From Prevotellaceae bacterium UBA2718 (GTDB lineage Bacteria; Bacteroidota; Bacteroidia; Bacteroidales; Bacteroidaceae), in assembly GCA_002353975.1 (NCBI GenBank), contig DEKQ01000023.1, positions 16,259 through 23,962 of the forward strand: a stretch of 7,704 nt of DNA. The letters are read 5' to 3'. The notes under the pieces are model-generated. The model saw only the letters and a program-made list of their open reading frames with translations, made no database searches and was not told the DNA's origin. The stretch's first letter is position 1; the number at the start of each line of letters is the position of its first letter. This document shows, piece by piece, positions 5,997-7,704 of the stretch. Made by a program: the position numbers and the translations under genes.

Positions 5997-7304
5997 ATGA
6001 ACAGCAATTCAAAGGGTAGCACCACCACCTTACCCGGTGCCGTGTGTGCTACCATTTTTATTCTTTTCTCCATATCCTACCTGTACTTCTTTCAGGCACC
6101 GCTGCTTGAAATGATTCAACATACGTGGTCGGGTGGGGTGACATCGTACGACTATCTGTGGGGCACGGGGGTCATACTTGCCTCGCTGTTAGTGGTTACA
6201 GGCCTCTTTTCACGCCTGTTGCCATTGCCTTTCTGCTATGCTCCGGCAATGCTCTGCATGGGATTGCTTACTGCGGTTCATGTAAGCACCGACGGCTCAG
6301 TCCACACATCTGTTTTATGGATCATCTTCTCCGCAGCGATATTTGTGGCATTGCTCGTCATGGGCTTTGCCGGGCGCGACTTCCTGAGTTTCATCAGCGG
6401 TACGGAGAATACTGGCAACCGCCTCTCTTCGGGCAGGGCTTACCCCTTCCTGCCATTATTGTGGATGGCTGTTTTCATGGGGCTGACATTCCTCATGGGC
6501 AATACGGACCGCTCGCTGCACACACGTCTGAAGGCAGAACACTACTGCAAGACGCGCCAATGGGACCAGCTGCTAAAGACCGGCTTGGCTCAACATGATG
6601 ACAATGGTGCCATCACGATGCTGCGTGCCATTGCGCTGGCTAACAGCGGACAGCTTGGAGAACGGCTATTCAATTACAATATCCCGCCTGGCACTACGTC
6701 CGATTGCCTCTTCTACGGCGATGTGACAGACAGCAAGCTACGCAGGTTTCCCAAGGGAACCTTCCTGCTCTCTAACGGTTATCGACTGTGGCAGACGATA
6801 GGCTTTGTGCCTCGCAACCGCACGGAGTCAGTCCGGACTATCCTGGAACGTGAGCTCTGGCACGAGAAAATGCTTTCGGACAGCCTTGCTGCGGCAAGTG
6901 CTGCAGCGTCAGAAGCCTCTGATGCCGCGCAGTCATCAGCGCCCTCTGCCGCAACTGCTGACAGTACTTCGGCGGATAAAAAGCACTTCGTCAAGCCTGT
7001 TGCGAAAGACTACCTGCTCTGCGCTTGCCTCATAGACCGTGACTTAAAGGCTTTCATGCGCATTCTGCCGCGTTACTATTCCATAACCGATGACCTGCCG
7101 CGTCACTATCGCGAGGCATGTCTGCTATACCATCGCCTCAATAACCTCGCCCTGCCGGTAGATAAACGCGAGATTTCAGCAGAGATAGAAGACTATGATG
7201 ACTTCTGCGCTATCCTCAAGGCTAACCGCGATCCTGTGCGCCGCAATGCTGCGTTGCGCGACAGTTATTTCGGTACTTATTGGTATTATTATTACTCCAA
7301 ATGA
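5997..7304 (+). CDS. Five-helix membrane protein with soluble C-terminal domain, DUF6057-like
   Basis: With the ATG at 5997 the protein has 435 residues. I see five likely membrane segments at about 14-32, 52-72, 76-96, 104-125 and 149-168. A soluble part follows: AEHYCKTRQWDQLLK (180-194) and the alpha-helical TITM-like run AITMLRAIALANSGQLGERLFNYNIP, typical of TPR-like helical hairpins; an Ala/Ser-rich low-complexity linker (296-329, no motif); another helical block; and an aromatic end FGTYWYYYYSK. The layout recalls the Bacteroidetes DUF6057 membrane proteins, but this is from memory. No enzymatic motif is visible and no function is assigned. An upstream in-frame ATG at 5949 would add 16 residues (MLRLCGADWHQHLIKP). 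I prefer 5997 because it is preceded by an A-rich stretch, but the choice is open. The stop overlaps the surE start as ATGA, implying translational coupling. It follows glgB by 33-81 bp with no terminator between. Confidence 0.85.
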   Translation: MNSNSKGSTTTLPGAVCATIFILFSISYLYFFQAPLLEMIQHTWSGGVTSYDYLWGTGVILASLLVVTGLFSRLLPLPFCYAPAMLCMGLLTAVHVSTDGSVHTSVLWIIFSAAIFVALLVMGFAGRDFLSFISGTENTGNRLSSGRAYPFLPLLWMAVFMGLTFLMGNTDRSLHTRLKAEHYCKTRQWDQLLKTGLAQHDDNGAITMLRAIALANSGQLGERLFNYNIPPGTTSDCLFYGDVTDSKLRRFPKGTFLLSNGYRLWQTIGFVPRNRTESVRTILERELWHEKMLSDSLAAASAAASEASDAAQSSAPSAATADSTSADKKHFVKPVAKDYLLCACLIDRDLKAFMRILPRYYSITDDLPRHYREACLLYHRLNNLALPVDKREISAEIEDYDDFCAILKANRDPVRRNAALRDSYFGTYWYYYYSK

Positions 7305-7704
7305 ACAAACCTCTTATTCTTATATCCAACGACGACGGCTATCATGCCAAGGGCATAAATGCTCTCATTGACATGCTAAGCCCCATAGGTGACATCATTG
7401 TCTGTGCACCGGAGAGTGTCCGTTCCGGATTTTCCCGTGCTTTCAGCACTACGACGCTTACGCTGAAACATCGCAAGCACCTGAACTGTGGCGATAACAG
7501 CATAGATGTGTGGAGCTGTTCGGGAACGCCTGTTGACTGTGTCAAGATGGCATACGCCCGCCTTTGTCCCCGCAAGGCAGACATTATTATCGGCGGCATA
7601 AACCACGGCGACAATTCATCCACCAATATGCACTACAGCGGTACGGTAGGCATCGTATTGGAGGGAGCGCTGAAGCGCATCCCCAGCATAGCCTTCTCGC
7701 TGTG
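7301..7704 (+). CDS. surE: 5'/3'-nucleotidase SurE (3' end beyond window)
   Basis: The ATG at 7301 opens a frame that runs off the window after 134 codons. SurE is a metal-dependent phosphatase of nucleoside monophosphates (also polyphosphate in some species), linked to stress survival. Diagnostic segments are ILISNDDGYHAKGI (6-19) with metal ligands Asp11 and Asp12, CAPESVRSGFSRAFS (35-49) with Ser42, SGTPVDCVK (74-82), and GGINHGDNSSTNMHYSGTVG (98-117) with Asn101. These positions match the Asp-Asp-Ser-Asn metal site of characterised SurE proteins. The visible part is about half of the usual 250-residue length. The start overlaps the preceding stop by 4 bp (ATGA), so it is probably translated by coupling with the membrane-protein gene. 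In many Bacteroidetes lpxB lies downstream, which could be tested past the window edge. Confidence 0.95.
   Translation, partial: MNKPLILISNDDGYHAKGINALIDMLSPIGDIIVCAPESVRSGFSRAFSTTTLTLKHRKHLNCGDNSIDVWSCSGTPVDCVKMAYARLCPRKADIIIGGINHGDNSSTNMHYSGTVGIVLEGALKRIPSIAFSL

Noticed and set aside
1..7704. A new defence, mobile or biosynthetic system spanning the window
   Set aside because: The recognisable genes are housekeeping or metabolic (kdsB, glgB, surE, YhcH family, HAD), with no toxin, nuclease, recombinase or carrier-protein motif; the unknown genes alone do not support such a claim.

Overview
This 7.7 kb stretch looks like chromosomal DNA from a Bacteroidales bacterium, most likely Prevotella or a close relative. 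The protein families point there: a BT0820-type HAD protein, a CMP-KDO synthetase, a YhcH/NanQ-like protein, a eukaryotic-type glycogen branching enzyme and a Bacteroidetes-style membrane protein next to surE. Strong Shine-Dalgarno sequences are absent throughout. Two starts carry exact matches to the Bacteroidetes sigma-ABfr -7 element TAnnTTTG. No rRNA, tRNA, CRISPR array, transposase, integrase or phage gene was seen. The genus is inferred, not proven.

Layout. (1) At 1-396 (+) lies the 3' part of a HAD-family phosphatase gene, followed by a clear intrinsic terminator (411-440). (2) The gap before the next, convergent gene holds about three copies of a 23-bp palindromic tandem repeat (468-533). 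(3) On the minus strand, kdsB (2017-1256) is followed, with a 13-bp overlap, by a 236-residue gene of unknown function (1268-558). (4) A 121-bp AT-rich divergent promoter region (2018-2138) separates kdsB from a plus-strand run of genes. It has a -7 box only 5-6 nt from each start codon and a perfect 10-bp palindrome at 2051-2060. (5) The plus-strand run is: an exported MORN-repeat protein built of 14 gapless 23-residue repeats (2139-3251); a YhcH/NanQ-family protein (3279-3728); glgB (3771-5915), with an unusual Lys/Ala-rich, histone-H1-like N-terminal tail; a five-helix membrane protein with a soluble C-terminal domain (5997-7304); and the start of surE (7301 to the window end), which overlaps the previous gene by 4 bp (ATGA).

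How the genes fit together. kdsB makes CMP-KDO for the lipopolysaccharide core, and glgB makes glycogen branch points. surE is a nucleoside 5'-monophosphate phosphatase. YhcH-like proteins belong to sugar (sialic acid) metabolism. Apart from the coupled pairs (kdsB with the unknown gene, membrane protein with surE), this is mostly a housekeeping neighbourhood rather than one pathway. I see no clear new defence or mobile system. The points most worth a second look are the H1-like tail on the branching enzyme, the 23-bp palindromic repeat, the apparently leaderless divergent promoters, and the regular exported MORN array.
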